A DNA stretch of 64,000 bases, taken from Melieria omissa (taxonomy: Eukaryota; Arthropoda; Insecta; Diptera; Ulidiidae). A program made the translations under genes and the position numbers. The stretch is taken from NCBI GenBank assembly GCA_963971225.1, contig OZ020269.1:10439201-10503200 (forward strand), given 5' to 3'. Positions 1 through 10,368 of this stretch are shown in pieces. Every line of letters begins with the position of its first letter. The first letter of the stretch is position 1. The notes beneath the pieces were generated by a model, which worked only from the letters and a program-made list of their open reading frames with translations, made no database searches and was not told the origin of the DNA.

Positions 1-477
1 GCAACATTAAAAAGTGTACATGTACAAGACGAGAGAACAATCGAAGCACAAATCCAAAGATGCCAAGTAGCTGAGAAACATAACTGATTGGGAAAAAATT
101 GCTGAGATAAGATCGGTGTTTGGACAGCAGATTCAAATTTAAATACAAATCAAATCGGATGTAGTTGTGATTATGTTTAGCAGTACAGGGGGGTCAACTA
201 TACAACATTTGGAACCAATGCTATTTGAAAGCATATTTGCCACCCGAAATATTTGCACAGACAGATATTTGCCCGCAAAAAAAGAAATTTCAATAAGCTA
301 TGATATAATTTTCAATATGCTAAGAAAACAAAATTTAGATAGAACTCTACTTGAAGCTTGCCTTCACAGCCAAAAAAGGTTTTATGTTTACCTTCTATAA
401 CCGACTTATAATTTTCATAGCCTAAATTTTGTTTGTTTTAAAGAAAAAATAGGTGGGTAGGATTTTCAGAAATTTTT
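1..477. other. AT-rich non-coding DNA
   Basis: No gene or repeat is recognisable here. A 77-codon open frame at 167-400 has no familiar motif and no coding-like context, so it is not called. Confidence 0.5.
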
Positions 478-490
478 TTCACAAGAAGTG

Positions 491-981
491 TCTCTACACG
501 ACACGAATTTAAGATGGGTTGAAGGCAACACAAACCTCCTTGCTTGCACAAACCTCCTAACTTTGGCCAACCTTAAATCTTTGACGTTCTAAAGAACTCC
601 TCTCATTAAACAGAGCCCAGATCAGAACCATGATCGGTGTCCTTACGGGTCACTGCCTAATCGGCACCCACGCAAAAAGGATGGGCTGTTTTCGAACGAC
701 TTCTGTCGCAGCTGTTTGGACGAGGAGGAGGAAGAAAACATTCCTCACTTACTAGGTTACTGTCCTGCTTTATCCAGAAAAAGGCTGACCTACTTAGGCA
801 ACTTCTTCTTCGGAAGTCTAGAAGATCTAGCTGTTAAGATCATACGCCGTCTACTAAGCTTCGTTAAAGCTCCAACTGGTTTAACGAGTGAGCGAAATGA
901 TGCTCGATCTCATTTGGTATCACAATGGGCCGCCTGGCCTAAGTGTGCTCCTCCTGGAGCAGCCACACCTACCTACCTACC
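491..981 (+). mobile_element. 5'-truncated non-LTR retrotransposon 3' end (copy A)
   Basis: This is the extreme 3' end of an RNase-H-bearing non-LTR retrotransposon. From about 592 the frame reads KELLSLNRAQ...GTHAKRMG. Near 680 the frame shifts by one base and continues as FSNDFCRSC...HLLGYCPAL, giving a C-X2-C-X10-H-X4-C motif. The same motif and surroundings occur in copy D (33809-35690), so both belong to one family. The 3' UTR (910-965) also aligns with copy D, and the element ends in a short CCTA-type tail. The 13-base direct repeat TTCACAAGAAGTG lies on each side (478-490 and 982-994), which fits a target-site duplication. The protein is broken by the frameshift. Confidence 0.82.
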
Positions 982-994
982 TTCACAAGAAGTG

Positions 995-1678
995 GGAATC
1001 ACCATAGAAACCGATGAATTATTTGCTTTCAGATCAGAGTATTCAAATCTCTGTTATTTTCGTTGAAGGTGAGAATTTTCAAAGAAATCGATGAATACAT
1101 TGGCCAGATTTTCGCTCCCTAAAACCATATAATGTAATCATGCCAGGCGATGGACTGAACCAGACCATGTAGTGGGTCGGTTTTTGTCAGGGTCTTTAAA
1201 TAAAAGTTGCTTACTTTAAACTGATCCAATCGCAACCCAGTTAACATATCTCTAAATATTTCTATATCTATATCGCAGCGGCTCTCTATATGAGGACGAA
1301 AGTTTTTCACAAACCTAATGTCGTTGCAAGACTCTGTCTAGAAAAAGATTTGGCTCCATGGAAACACCATTGCTTAAAAATTAGGCGAGCTTATCAAGAA
1401 TCAGCACTGACATTGCTACATCAATGAATCTGTATTTTCCACTGTCAAACCAGAGAAGGAAAGGAAAATCGACTACTGAAATTTGAGTCTTTGGTCAATG
1501 GGTCTTTGGATCTAAGTTCCCTTGACAGTGTGCCAGATCGGAAAATTTCTTCATAGGTTCTTATTTTTATAAAGGGAACACGTGGCATTGCAAAGGTTCA
1601 GAATGGATGTAAAGGTTTGGAGACGAAAATGCTTTGATGAAATAATTCATGGAAACTTGCCTTGAAACGGACAAGGTG
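995..1678. other. AT-rich non-coding DNA
   Basis: No gene is recognisable. A 63-codon minus-strand frame at 1119-1310 has no motif and is treated as chance. Confidence 0.5.
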
Positions 1679-1760
1679 ATAGGTTGGTAGGTTGTAGTGG
1701 GTGCCTCGGTATGAGACACACTTAGGTCTCTATATTGGCTTATACTGATATCAGAAATTC
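1679..1760 (-). mobile_element. Retrotransposon 3' tail (copy B)
   Basis: On the minus strand the sequence reads ACCTAAGTGTG, a C/T-rich stretch, GAGGCACCCAC and then AACCTACCAACC. This order matches the 3' UTR and tail of copy A (TGGCCTAAGTGTGCTC...GAGCAGCCACACCTACC). Only the last ~80 bases are recognisable and no target duplication was found, so this is a short or decayed copy. Confidence 0.45.
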
Positions 1761-2119
1761 CACCTTTGATCCGCTGCTCTGCTTAAACGAATTTCGGTCC
1801 ATTGTGTGATGTGAATATCTTTTCGTTAGTATAAATTATTAATTAAAAAAAAATAAAATTGTAAATTAAAAATGAATTGAAAATGTTTAATTTGTTCGGA
1901 TGGGGTTGGATTTGGTCGAAAAATTGGTTGCAGCACACATTTCAAGCGGATGGGGAAAAAGGGTGGGGGAGGAGACTAACAGTTTCACGTCGAATCCGAA
2001 CGGCGGGAAGCAGTTTTTTCTTTCACACTTTGAGGTTTTGCCATTGTTTGCCAAGAACGCATCCTTGCGATTCATGTAATTCTCATCTGCTTCATGTGGA
2101 TAGCGATAGAAATAAATGA

Positions 2120-2210
2120 GTGCTTTTTCCAGCCCAAGCCAGGTATCGAACCTGAGGCCTTTGGTATGAGAAGCCAACGCGTTACTTGTTAGACTACCGA
2201 GGCCGGCAAA
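2120..2210 (-). mobile_element. tRNA-like SINE head or tRNA pseudogene
   Basis: On the minus strand a box-A-like TAGTCTAACAAG (2196-2185) is followed about 30 bases later by a box-B-like GGTTCGATACC (2152-2142). That is the order and spacing of an internal RNA polymerase III promoter. The cloverleaf is imperfect, with an anticodon stem near TTGG/CCAA, so a functional tRNA is unlikely. The DNA beyond 2120 towards 1877 could be a SINE body, but no second copy is present to confirm this. Confidence 0.5.
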
Positions 2211-2550
2211 CCTGATAGGAGCTGCAGAAATTTTCTTAGATCGATCGAGTTTTGTTATAATTTCGGCCTGTTTGGAGGAACTTTAGAAGGAAGAATAATT
2301 TAGAGGAAAATTTAGGGGAATTTAATTATTTCTTGGTGGGTCTTTCGGTTCTTTAGTAAATACTTAAAAACATATTTATTAAATTAAACCAACATTGCAA
2401 ATCACGAAACCTTTTCAGAATGGACAAATTTACAAGCTTGATGCCGATTTTAACAGAAAAACATTTGATCTTCTTATGGATTATGAAGTTTTCACTTTAG
2501 AAAACAAATTAAATTCAAACAATTATTAATTTCAACAAAGTAAAGAAAAA

Positions 2551-2764
2551 AATATCGAAAGCACTTTTGTTAGCGATCATTGTTTATAAGGAAAAAAACT
2601 ACCAAAATGTTGACCATTTTTTTTATTTTTTGGGGGATGATTACAGTAATTTTTAAAAATATCGAAATCACTTTTGATGGCGATCACTGCTTATAATATA
2701 AAAAAAACTACCAAAATGGTGGAAATTCATTTAATTTTTGGGGTATGATTACTTTTTGTTTTTT
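2551..2764. repeat. Two-copy tandem duplication, 107-bp unit
   Basis: The block AATATCGAAAGCACTTTTG...ACTACCAAAATG...GATGATTAC (from 2551) recurs from 2658 with roughly 80% identity and a constant offset of 107 bases. It is AT-rich and non-coding. Confidence 0.8.
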
Positions 2765-2928
2765 TAATTTAGGAGAAAGTCAGTTCAGGTACATCGCAAC
2801 ACTGTCTCTAGGGCTACTACAAACCTTTCCAAACTTTTCCAGTGAAGCGTAGTTTCAATTTTTAAAAATATTGAAAACTTCTTCAGAATCTCGTCTAAAA
2901 AAAACATCAATAACTTGCATCGTTTTTG

Positions 2929-3000
2929 TGGGTTAGGTTAGGTTGATAGTTTATAGAGCACACATAGGCCAAATTCGGCCCTCTGTGCTGCCACAGAAAA
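2929..3000 (-). mobile_element. Retrotransposon 3' tail (copy C)
   Basis: On the minus strand CACAGAGGGCCG, TTTGGCCTATGTGTGCTC and a tail of CAACCTAACCTAACCC align with the 3' end of copy D (CACAACGGGCCG, ATGGCCTGCGTGAGCTC, then a CCTAA tail). The element is very short and no target duplication was found. Confidence 0.55.
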
Positions 3001-5529
3001 AAAGGAAGACCCAAAACTAGAAGCTATTGTAGAGCATTACAATTCAATGAAAGCAAAAACTGTAACACAAAGAAAAATTTCGACGCTGTTAAGGAGTTTT
3101 TTTACAGTTATTTTGACCATCAATCATAGCTTTTAATACGCTCAGGTTTTGCGATAGGAAGTCTATGGTAATGTTTCAAATGGGTTCGTGAAGTTGTCGA
3201 CTGTAAATAAATGAATACATAATTAGCAGACAAAATTGAAAAAACGCTGAATCGTTTTATTTCATCCTCAGCTTTCATTACAGCGCCAGTCAGTTCATTC
3301 TAATCCTATTAAGGATTATGGAATTCAAGTCTATGAACTGGGAATAAAAGCAAATTTTATTAGCCTCCATGTTAGCCTTGAATCCTGAACTCCAACTCCA
3401 ACTTCAATCCAAGACTGAGCCACTCAGCAGTACACAACAATACACAATTTTTTATGACAATTATCATTGACTACTTTTTTCTTTAATGTGCACTCAACGC
3501 CCACTCAAACTTGAACACAAAATAATTTTTTTGGTTCAACTATCAAAACAAAATAAAAAACAAATAAACCAAAAACGACGGAAATCATGTTCTATGCTTC
3601 CGCCAGCAAGAAGAAATCATGGGAAATGTGAGTTAATGCATTTACTTAAAAACATTTTCGGTTTGGTGTGTTTGCCATAAAAATAAAATGCAACAACAAA
3701 TTGCCAGCGTGCTTACATTTGTAGTAATCAATGTTATCAGAGCATTTGGACATTTTAAAAGGTCATAACTTAAAGCCTTATCAGACACCGAACATTCGGG
3801 CAGACAGTCCAACGGACAGACGGACAGACAGCAAGCAGGAGCGAAACATTTGCTGCAGAGCAAAGAAAATCCCCGTCGCAGCGGCGTTGACATTTATTAC
3901 CTGCAGCAGGATTGTGTGTGCGGAAAAAATTAAAAGTGTATCCCAACGACTGTGGGACGCTGCGGCGGTGGCGGTGTGGCGGCGGCAGATTTGGCGTTTT
4001 TGGCTGGCACGCACGCATGCGCGCACGCACGCCAACAGTAACACCAGGAAAACTATATTCTCGCATTCGGTGCGCCGATGCGCGATAAAAGTGAAACATC
4101 AAAGCAAAGCCCAGACGCAGACGCGGACGCGGACGCTGAACCAAGGCCGGCGACGAGGAGCCCGGCCCCGACCAATGCATTAAATGTGAAATCCGAAATC
4201 CCAAAACCGAAAACATTAACCAGAAAACAGCAAAACAATTAAGTGGAAATGCACGAAATGAGTGAGCACAACAACAACAACAACAAAGTGCACAAATTCA
4301 AATGGACGACAGTGAAGCGAGGCCAGTCAGCGTTCGCTCTACTTAAGCGGCCATTGAAACTGCTACGGTTGTTGTTGTTTTTTTGAGTTTTTTGTTTTGT
4401 TTTTGTTTTTATTTTATTTATTTATTTTTTTCTTGGCAGTTGCGTATTTTGGGCTGCTTGCGCTTCTATCGCTCATGCACCTTTTTTTGTCGATGGTATG
4501 CGATGTTGTTGTTGTTATTATTGTTATTGTTGTTGTTGTCGTTTCAATTACCGCCGCACAGCGATAAAGTGTCACCGTGGCGGGTGGCAGCCTTTATGTG
4601 TTGCGTTCACCGCTTTTCGTCTTCGTCGCTGTTATTGTTGTTGTTGTCGCTGCTTTTTTCCCATTACTTCAATTTGTGATTATGAGTTCATGAGTCAGTC
4701 GAGCGGTGCTGTCGCCATTGTGCTGTCCGCCAGGCACATCTTCCGGCCATCAGCAGCAGCAGCAACAACGTAGGCCGCCTCGGTAGAAGACACCGTGTCG
4801 CATTGCACGTTGGCGGCAATTTTGCTTACATCCTGTCTTCATGTCATGCTGATTGTAAGGATGTGATTTGTGCTGTGGCCCTCGACTCTGCCCGTGTTGC
4901 CGTACCTGCTTTACATTCATTACGTGCACTGTGCGGCTTGCCAGCTGTGTGTGTGTGTGGCAGCGACCTAATTCCATCGGGCGGCACCAAGCACCAGTCG
5001 ACGCACTCTTCATTCATGCACTCGCCGCCTGTTGGCTCATTGTTATGCGCAATGTGGCCTCATTGAATTGATCACGTCGCCTTGATTAAATTTGTATTTA
5101 TGCCGAATTATGTCACAAACTGCGGCCAAATGCCATAAATCTGTGCACACACACACATCGGCCACGCAATATGCGCTTTTAATTGTTATTTAGTTGCTGT
5201 TAATTCGGGAGGAGCAGAGCACATGGCGGAAGTTTGATTTCAATTAGGCAAAAATACCGAAAATTCCCTACAAACTGAAGTATGTTGCAATGTAAATCCG
5301 CTGATTTAAATGCGCTCGAGTTAATGCTGTCATTGAGCGATGGAATGTTGAGTTGATTTGATTTGATTTCAGTGGTCTGAGCTGTTGATGTAGGAAGCCT
5401 TTCCGTAAAAAACTCAAAGGCTCGAGAAAAAAACAAAAATAAAAAATTATTTATTCAGAACTGAGATTGTTAAAGACTCCTTGGAGCCAGTCAGCGTTTC
5501 AGCTGCTATTCTTACTTTTCAAATCTAAA
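3001..5529. other. Non-coding DNA with GC-richer island and GTT runs
   Basis: The stretch is AT-rich except for an island at about 3890-4340 containing GACGCG-type repeats (4110-4140) and CGCACGCACGC. GTTGTT/TTATTG runs lie at 4500-4540 and 4625-4650, and CAGCAG/CAACAA runs near 4250 and 4750. Several overlapping frames here are the repeats read in different phases. This resembles intronic or cis-regulatory DNA of flies; no exon could be supported. Confidence 0.5.
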
Positions 5530-5742
5530 TCTGCTAAGCCCAGCTTAATCTGGTTGAAAAAGGTCACATTGCAGTACAGGACGGCCTTCCACTTAAACAT
5601 CTAAATGAGTGGCTTAGGATTGAGTGGATAAGGCCAGAAATTCAGTCATGTGACTAGAGACCTAGCGAGCCAAAGCTAACCTTTAGAAATAAGGTTGCAT
5701 AGCAGTACAGAACACATTTTCATTTAGAGATCAAAATGAATG
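5530..5742. repeat. Diverged two-copy duplication, ~131-bp period
   Basis: A segment around AGGTCACATTGCAGTACAGG (from 5561) recurs as AGGTTGCATAGCAGTACAG (from 5692). Each is followed by CATCTAAATGAGTGG or GATCAAAATGAATGG. Identity is about 65-70%. Confidence 0.6.
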
Positions 5743-5944
5743 GTTTGTGCATCTATGAGAAGTTCTATCAATCGATCCTTCCTTGAACAAACCTTCTATA
5801 CTTTAGAGTTCAACTACACTGCGTTTCGTTTTGACTCTGTAATGAAGAGTTGTAATTTTTAGGGAATCATGGTAAATCGTTTCAACTCTAAAAGGATACT
5901 TCCCCCGAGGACCGATACCAGTAAAATTGCTGATGATCGATTTA

Positions 5945-6222
5945 TGTAGCAATCTTCTCCCTGCACTTAGCCGGGGTATCCTCCATTCTAGGAGCAGTAA
6001 ATTTTATTACAACAGTCATTAATATACGATCAACGGGAATTTATTTTGACCGAATACCCCTATTTGTAGGATCAGTTGTTATTACAGCCCTACTGCTGCT
6101 TCTCTCACTCCTAGTTTTAGCCGGAGCTATCACTATACTTTTAACAGATCGAAATCTAAATACATCATTCTTTGACCAAGCAGGAGGAGGGGATCCAATT
6201 TTATATCAACATCTATTCTGAT
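5945..6222 (+). pseudogene. cox1: NUMT: nuclear copy of mitochondrial cox1 fragment
   Basis: Cytochrome c oxidase subunit I is normally encoded by mitochondrial DNA and forms the catalytic core of respiratory complex IV. Read with the invertebrate mitochondrial code (ATA Met, TGA Trp), positions 5949-6221 give 91 uninterrupted codons matching conserved cox1 from [19 protein letters not shown] through [15 protein letters not shown]. The last codon, TGA at 6219-6221, is Trp only in mitochondria. Four changes hit positions that are almost invariant in insects: Tyr at 6042-6044 (usually Thr), Gly at 6069-6071 (usually Trp, TGA to GGA), Leu at 6111-6113 (usually Pro) and Gln at 6177-6179 (usually Pro). 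Both flanks stop matching abruptly and are not mitochondrial, so this is a nuclear insertion and not an assembly error in mtDNA. It cannot make a functional protein. Confidence 0.96.
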
Positions 6223-7009
6223 TAGAGACCCAGTTGGGATTTCTTATACGATTGTCGAAGTCTTCGGTATCAACTTTTAGGCGGCATGGACTTGAATGAA
6301 AATTACACAGTTGGTATTGATTTGTGCTATATGGATGACAAAGTGGAAGGGAGCGTTCCCTCCTTAGATGGAAGAATCAGGTACAGTTCGGAGGCGAATC
6401 GTACAAACTTAATAGCTCAATGCTCCAATGAGCTGTAGTGGACGTTTTGAGGTATGATTAAAAAATATAAATGGATAAATGTCAAAGTATGCTTGACGGT
6501 TGTTACAGTTTGGTTCATTTTGCGGTCTCAGTTCATTCCGCAGAGACATCCATCTACGTTCATATATGGAGCAAATATCGTTGATCTCCTTTCAATTCAG
6601 AGTATTCGAGAGCCAAGTAAGAAGTGACCCTGTGTTCAAACCATATAACAAACCATATAACCAACAATTGAGTTGTACTTCTATTACGTTGTTAGCTGAA
6701 GTCACCAAAGAACACAGTACTCCTTGTGCTAGAATGACACCTCTTATTCTGTAAGCACCCTGTCTGTCTGTCTGCCTACAGGAACGTCGCTGTCGCTTTT
6801 CAGAGTCTAAGTTTCTGTCTGATATGAGCGACGCAGTAGAACTGGAACTAACGAAGCTACTAAACTACATGAAGAAGTCGAATTGGGTAAACGACAGTTG
6901 TATACTTCTCTCCCTATATGAAGATACCCACAAGGGGTCGCTTTTAGACGTCCAAATTAAACTGCAGCTGACACTGTGCTCACTCTGGCAACTTAATCTA
7001 ACCTTAAAA
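6223..7009. other. Unassigned DNA with small open frame
   Basis: A CTGTCTGTCTGTCTG run at 6761-6775 is followed by CCTACAG, which resembles a splice acceptor. An open frame then runs from 6782 to the repeat at about 7010 (ERRCRFSESKF...LSLYEDTHKGS). I do not recognise this protein, no matching donor was found, and it could equally be a transposon relic. Confidence 0.3.
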
Positions 7010-7450
7010 ATTATTTATTTAATTATTTATTTATGTATTTATTAATTTTATTTCATTTATTTTATTTATTTTGTTTATTTTATTTATTTTATTTATTTTA
7101 TTTATTTTGTTTATTTTATTTATTTTATTTATTTTATTTATTTTATTTATTTTATTTATTTTATTTATTTTATTTATTTTATTTATTTTATTTATTGTAT
7201 TTATTTTATTTAGTTTATTTATTTTATTTATTTTATTTACTTTATTTTTTTATTTATTTTATTTTTTTTTATTTATTTTATTTATTTTATTTATTTTATT
7301 TATTTTATTTATTTTATTTATTTTATTTATGTTATTTTTTTATTTATTTTATTTATGTAATTAATTAATTTATTTATTTTAATTTTAAAAATTTACTTAT
7401 TTATTTATATATTTATTTATTTATTTACTTATTTATTTATTTATATATTT
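7010..7450. repeat. TTTTATTTA minisatellite with TTTA borders
   Basis: The core (about 7047-7365) is a 9-base unit TTTTATTTA repeated with occasional changes. (TTTA) runs flank it to about 7450. Because 9 is a multiple of 3 it reads open as Tyr-Leu-Phe repeats in one frame and Phe-Ile-Leu in another; these are not proteins. Confidence 0.92.
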
Positions 7451-9257
7451 CATACTTATACGGCAGAAGTCGTCGTTGAACGTTGTGTTCGTTACATTTT
7501 AAATATTTTTGTTCTACTTCCGCTCTGTGCAATTACCTTCAAACATCCACCAAAAATCAAACTAATCATCTATGAGAAAATTTTAGAAAATATTGAAAAT
7601 ATACCAGAATGCAACGCTTGAAGTCTGATAACAAATGCTTCTAATTAATAATCTCGTAGAAATGCTAACAAGGGTGGTCCTACATATAGATACAACAACG
7701 AGCCAAGAAAAAAACAACGCTGTAGAAATAAGAAGGCAACAACAACACTAACAAGCAGCGAATTGTGTTAATACAAATCCCAAGGAATTTTAACGATTTC
7801 CTTGTAAAAGTGCATAGTCCAAAAAAATGCAGCACACGCACACACACAAACACATATAAACACAAACACATGTGAACAAAAAAAACCCTGAGCGGAAAAA
7901 CATTGAGAGAAATGCAAGCAAGAAAGAATCAACGAAACAATGAAAGCAAAGAAGAAAGAAAGAAAGGAGTTGACGGAGCGTCTCGAGTGATGCTCGAATG
8001 TAACAAAAACTAACAAAAACCCAACGAAAACAGAAAACCAAAAACCGAGAAGTTGCAAGCGGCCCGCTTTTCAGAATCAGCCGTAGGGCGACAAAAAATA
8101 CTGTTTGTAAAATGATATGAACACTTTTCTATGATTCCGATTTCGAGCAGCATTGTCTGATGCTGTTGTTGTTGCTGCGTCCGCTTTCGGAGAGACATTC
8201 AAATCGTTATTGATGCCGAGTGGTGATTTTTCAAAGCCCTGGATTAGTTTCGAAAAAGGGATACGGGGACAGCTGCGTCGACCTTTCACATTGGTGCGCG
8301 ACACAGCAATTGTTGCCGGCTGCAGTTGTCGCTGCTGCTGCTGCTGCAGCAACGCTAATTTGATGAGTCATGTGCGCGATAGGCATCTGGGACGCGGTCG
8401 CGCACTGCTCGGTGACATGAGATGATACGGCGGCCGCTTGCTCAGCTCTACCTGTCGCTTGAACTGTTGGTTGGTTGGGTCGTCCGACTGCCAATGTCCA
8501 ATACTCATTGTGTCGTAAATTTTCTGTTTGTCATTGCTTGGACAGATATAAAGAAAATATATATGTTTTTCCTATTTTCCAGCGTTTTCTTCGCTGCTCG
8601 TCGGCTTTGCTGCGCACAGCCATTGTTGCTATTCGAATGGCTGCGTGTGTGTGCGCCTTCGTAGAAGCAAACAGCAAACTGTCAACAGACAAACTGTGCC
8701 CGAAATTTTGTAGACATCAGGTATAACATTACTGCATAAATAAAGGTAAACACCATTTAAATGTTTCAGTTTGCAGCGCTTGTGACGTATCGGCGACAAT
8801 GACTTGAAAGGCGCTGTGTCGTCGGCGTCGGTCCGATATGTGTTCGCTGATAATGCGGCGTTTTAGTGCCCTTTATGAATGCCATAATAAGGTCTTTGAA
8901 TGGTCGGTTGCTTTGGGCTTTGAAATGAATCAGTCACTTATACGACTGATTAGTTCGTTGAGATAAAATTTCTATTGAACCGGGGAATGCACACAAAGTC
9001 GAAGCAACCAAAAGGCGAATGACACAGGATGAGATCGAACAGGAAGAGCGCGTGAAGCAATTAACTCCGAAGAGAGTTTACTCGTTTTTAAATGTGAATT
9101 AACTATCATTTAAGAGAGTTTCAGCGACACTTACTTAACAGGTCATGAGAAGACGTCATGGGGCTATGAACAGCTGTAGAAACTTTTCTTTAGGTGTCGT
9201 TGTGTCTTCTCTAGTTAGTCGCACGAGGTGAGTAGAGTTTCCTCTGCTTGATTCCTT
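7451..9257. other. Non-coding DNA with CA and CAG/CTG runs
   Basis: CA-rich DNA at 7838-7872 and a CTG/CAG run at 8330-8350 sit in a GC-richer block (about 8150-8900). Overlapping frames on both strands across 8077-8494 are the repeat and its surroundings read in different phases. No exon or element was recognised. Confidence 0.5.
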
Positions 9258-10368
9258 TACTAATACTAACACCAGGATTAGTACTAATACTAATACTAAT
9301 ACTAATACTAATACTAATACTAATACTAATACTAATACTAATACTAATACTAATACTAATACTAATACTAATACTAATACTAATACTAATACTAATACTA
9401 ATACTAATACTAATACTAATACTAATACTAATACTAATACTAATACTAATACTAATACTAATACTAATACTAATACTAATACTAATACTAATACTAATAC
9501 TAATACTAATACTAATACTAATACTAATACTAATACTAATACTAATACTAATACTAATACTAATACTAATACTAATACTAATACTAATACTAATACTAAT
9601 ACTAATACTAATACTAATACTAATACTAATACTAATACTAATACTAATACTAATACTAATACTAATACTAATACTAATACTAATACTAATACTAATACTA
9701 ATACTAATACTAATACTAATACTAATACTAATACTAATACTAATACTAATACTAATACTAATACTAATACTAATACTAATACTAATACTAATACTAATAC
9801 TAATACTAATACTAATACTAATACTAATACTAATACTAATACTAATACTAATACTAATACTAATACTAATACTAATACTAATACTAATACTAATACTAAT
9901 ACTAATACTAATACTAATACTAATACTAATACTAATACTAATACTAATACTAATACTAATACTAATACTAATACTAATACTAATACTAATACTAATACTA
10001 ATACTAATACTAATACTAATACTAATACTAATACTAATACTAATACTAATACTAATACTAATACTAATACTAATACTAATACTAATACTAATACTAATAC
10101 TAATACTAATACTAATACTAATACTAATACTAATACTAATACTAATACTAATACTAATACTAATACTAATACTAATACTAATACTAATACTAATACTAAT
10201 ACTAATACTAATACTAATACTAATACTAATACTAATACTAATACTAATACTAATACTAATACTAATACTAATACTAATACTAATACTAATACTAATACTA
10301 ATACTAATACTAATACTAATACTAATACTAATATTAATATTAATATTAATATTAATACTAATACTAAT
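9258..10368. repeat. (ACTAAT)n hexanucleotide array, ~181 copies
   Basis: From 9283 to 10368 the sequence is 1,086 bases of ACTAAT units with no indel, 181 units in all. Two seed units lie just upstream at 9258-9269. The only visible variation is four consecutive ATTAAT units at 10333-10356. Read forward it is an open Leu-Ile repeat of 374 codons from 9248, which is a translation artefact. Confidence 0.97.

Noticed and set aside
3730..4238. Overlapping frames up to 150 codons on both strands
   Set aside because: Shadow frames of a GC-richer, low-complexity block; no recognisable protein and no consistent strand.
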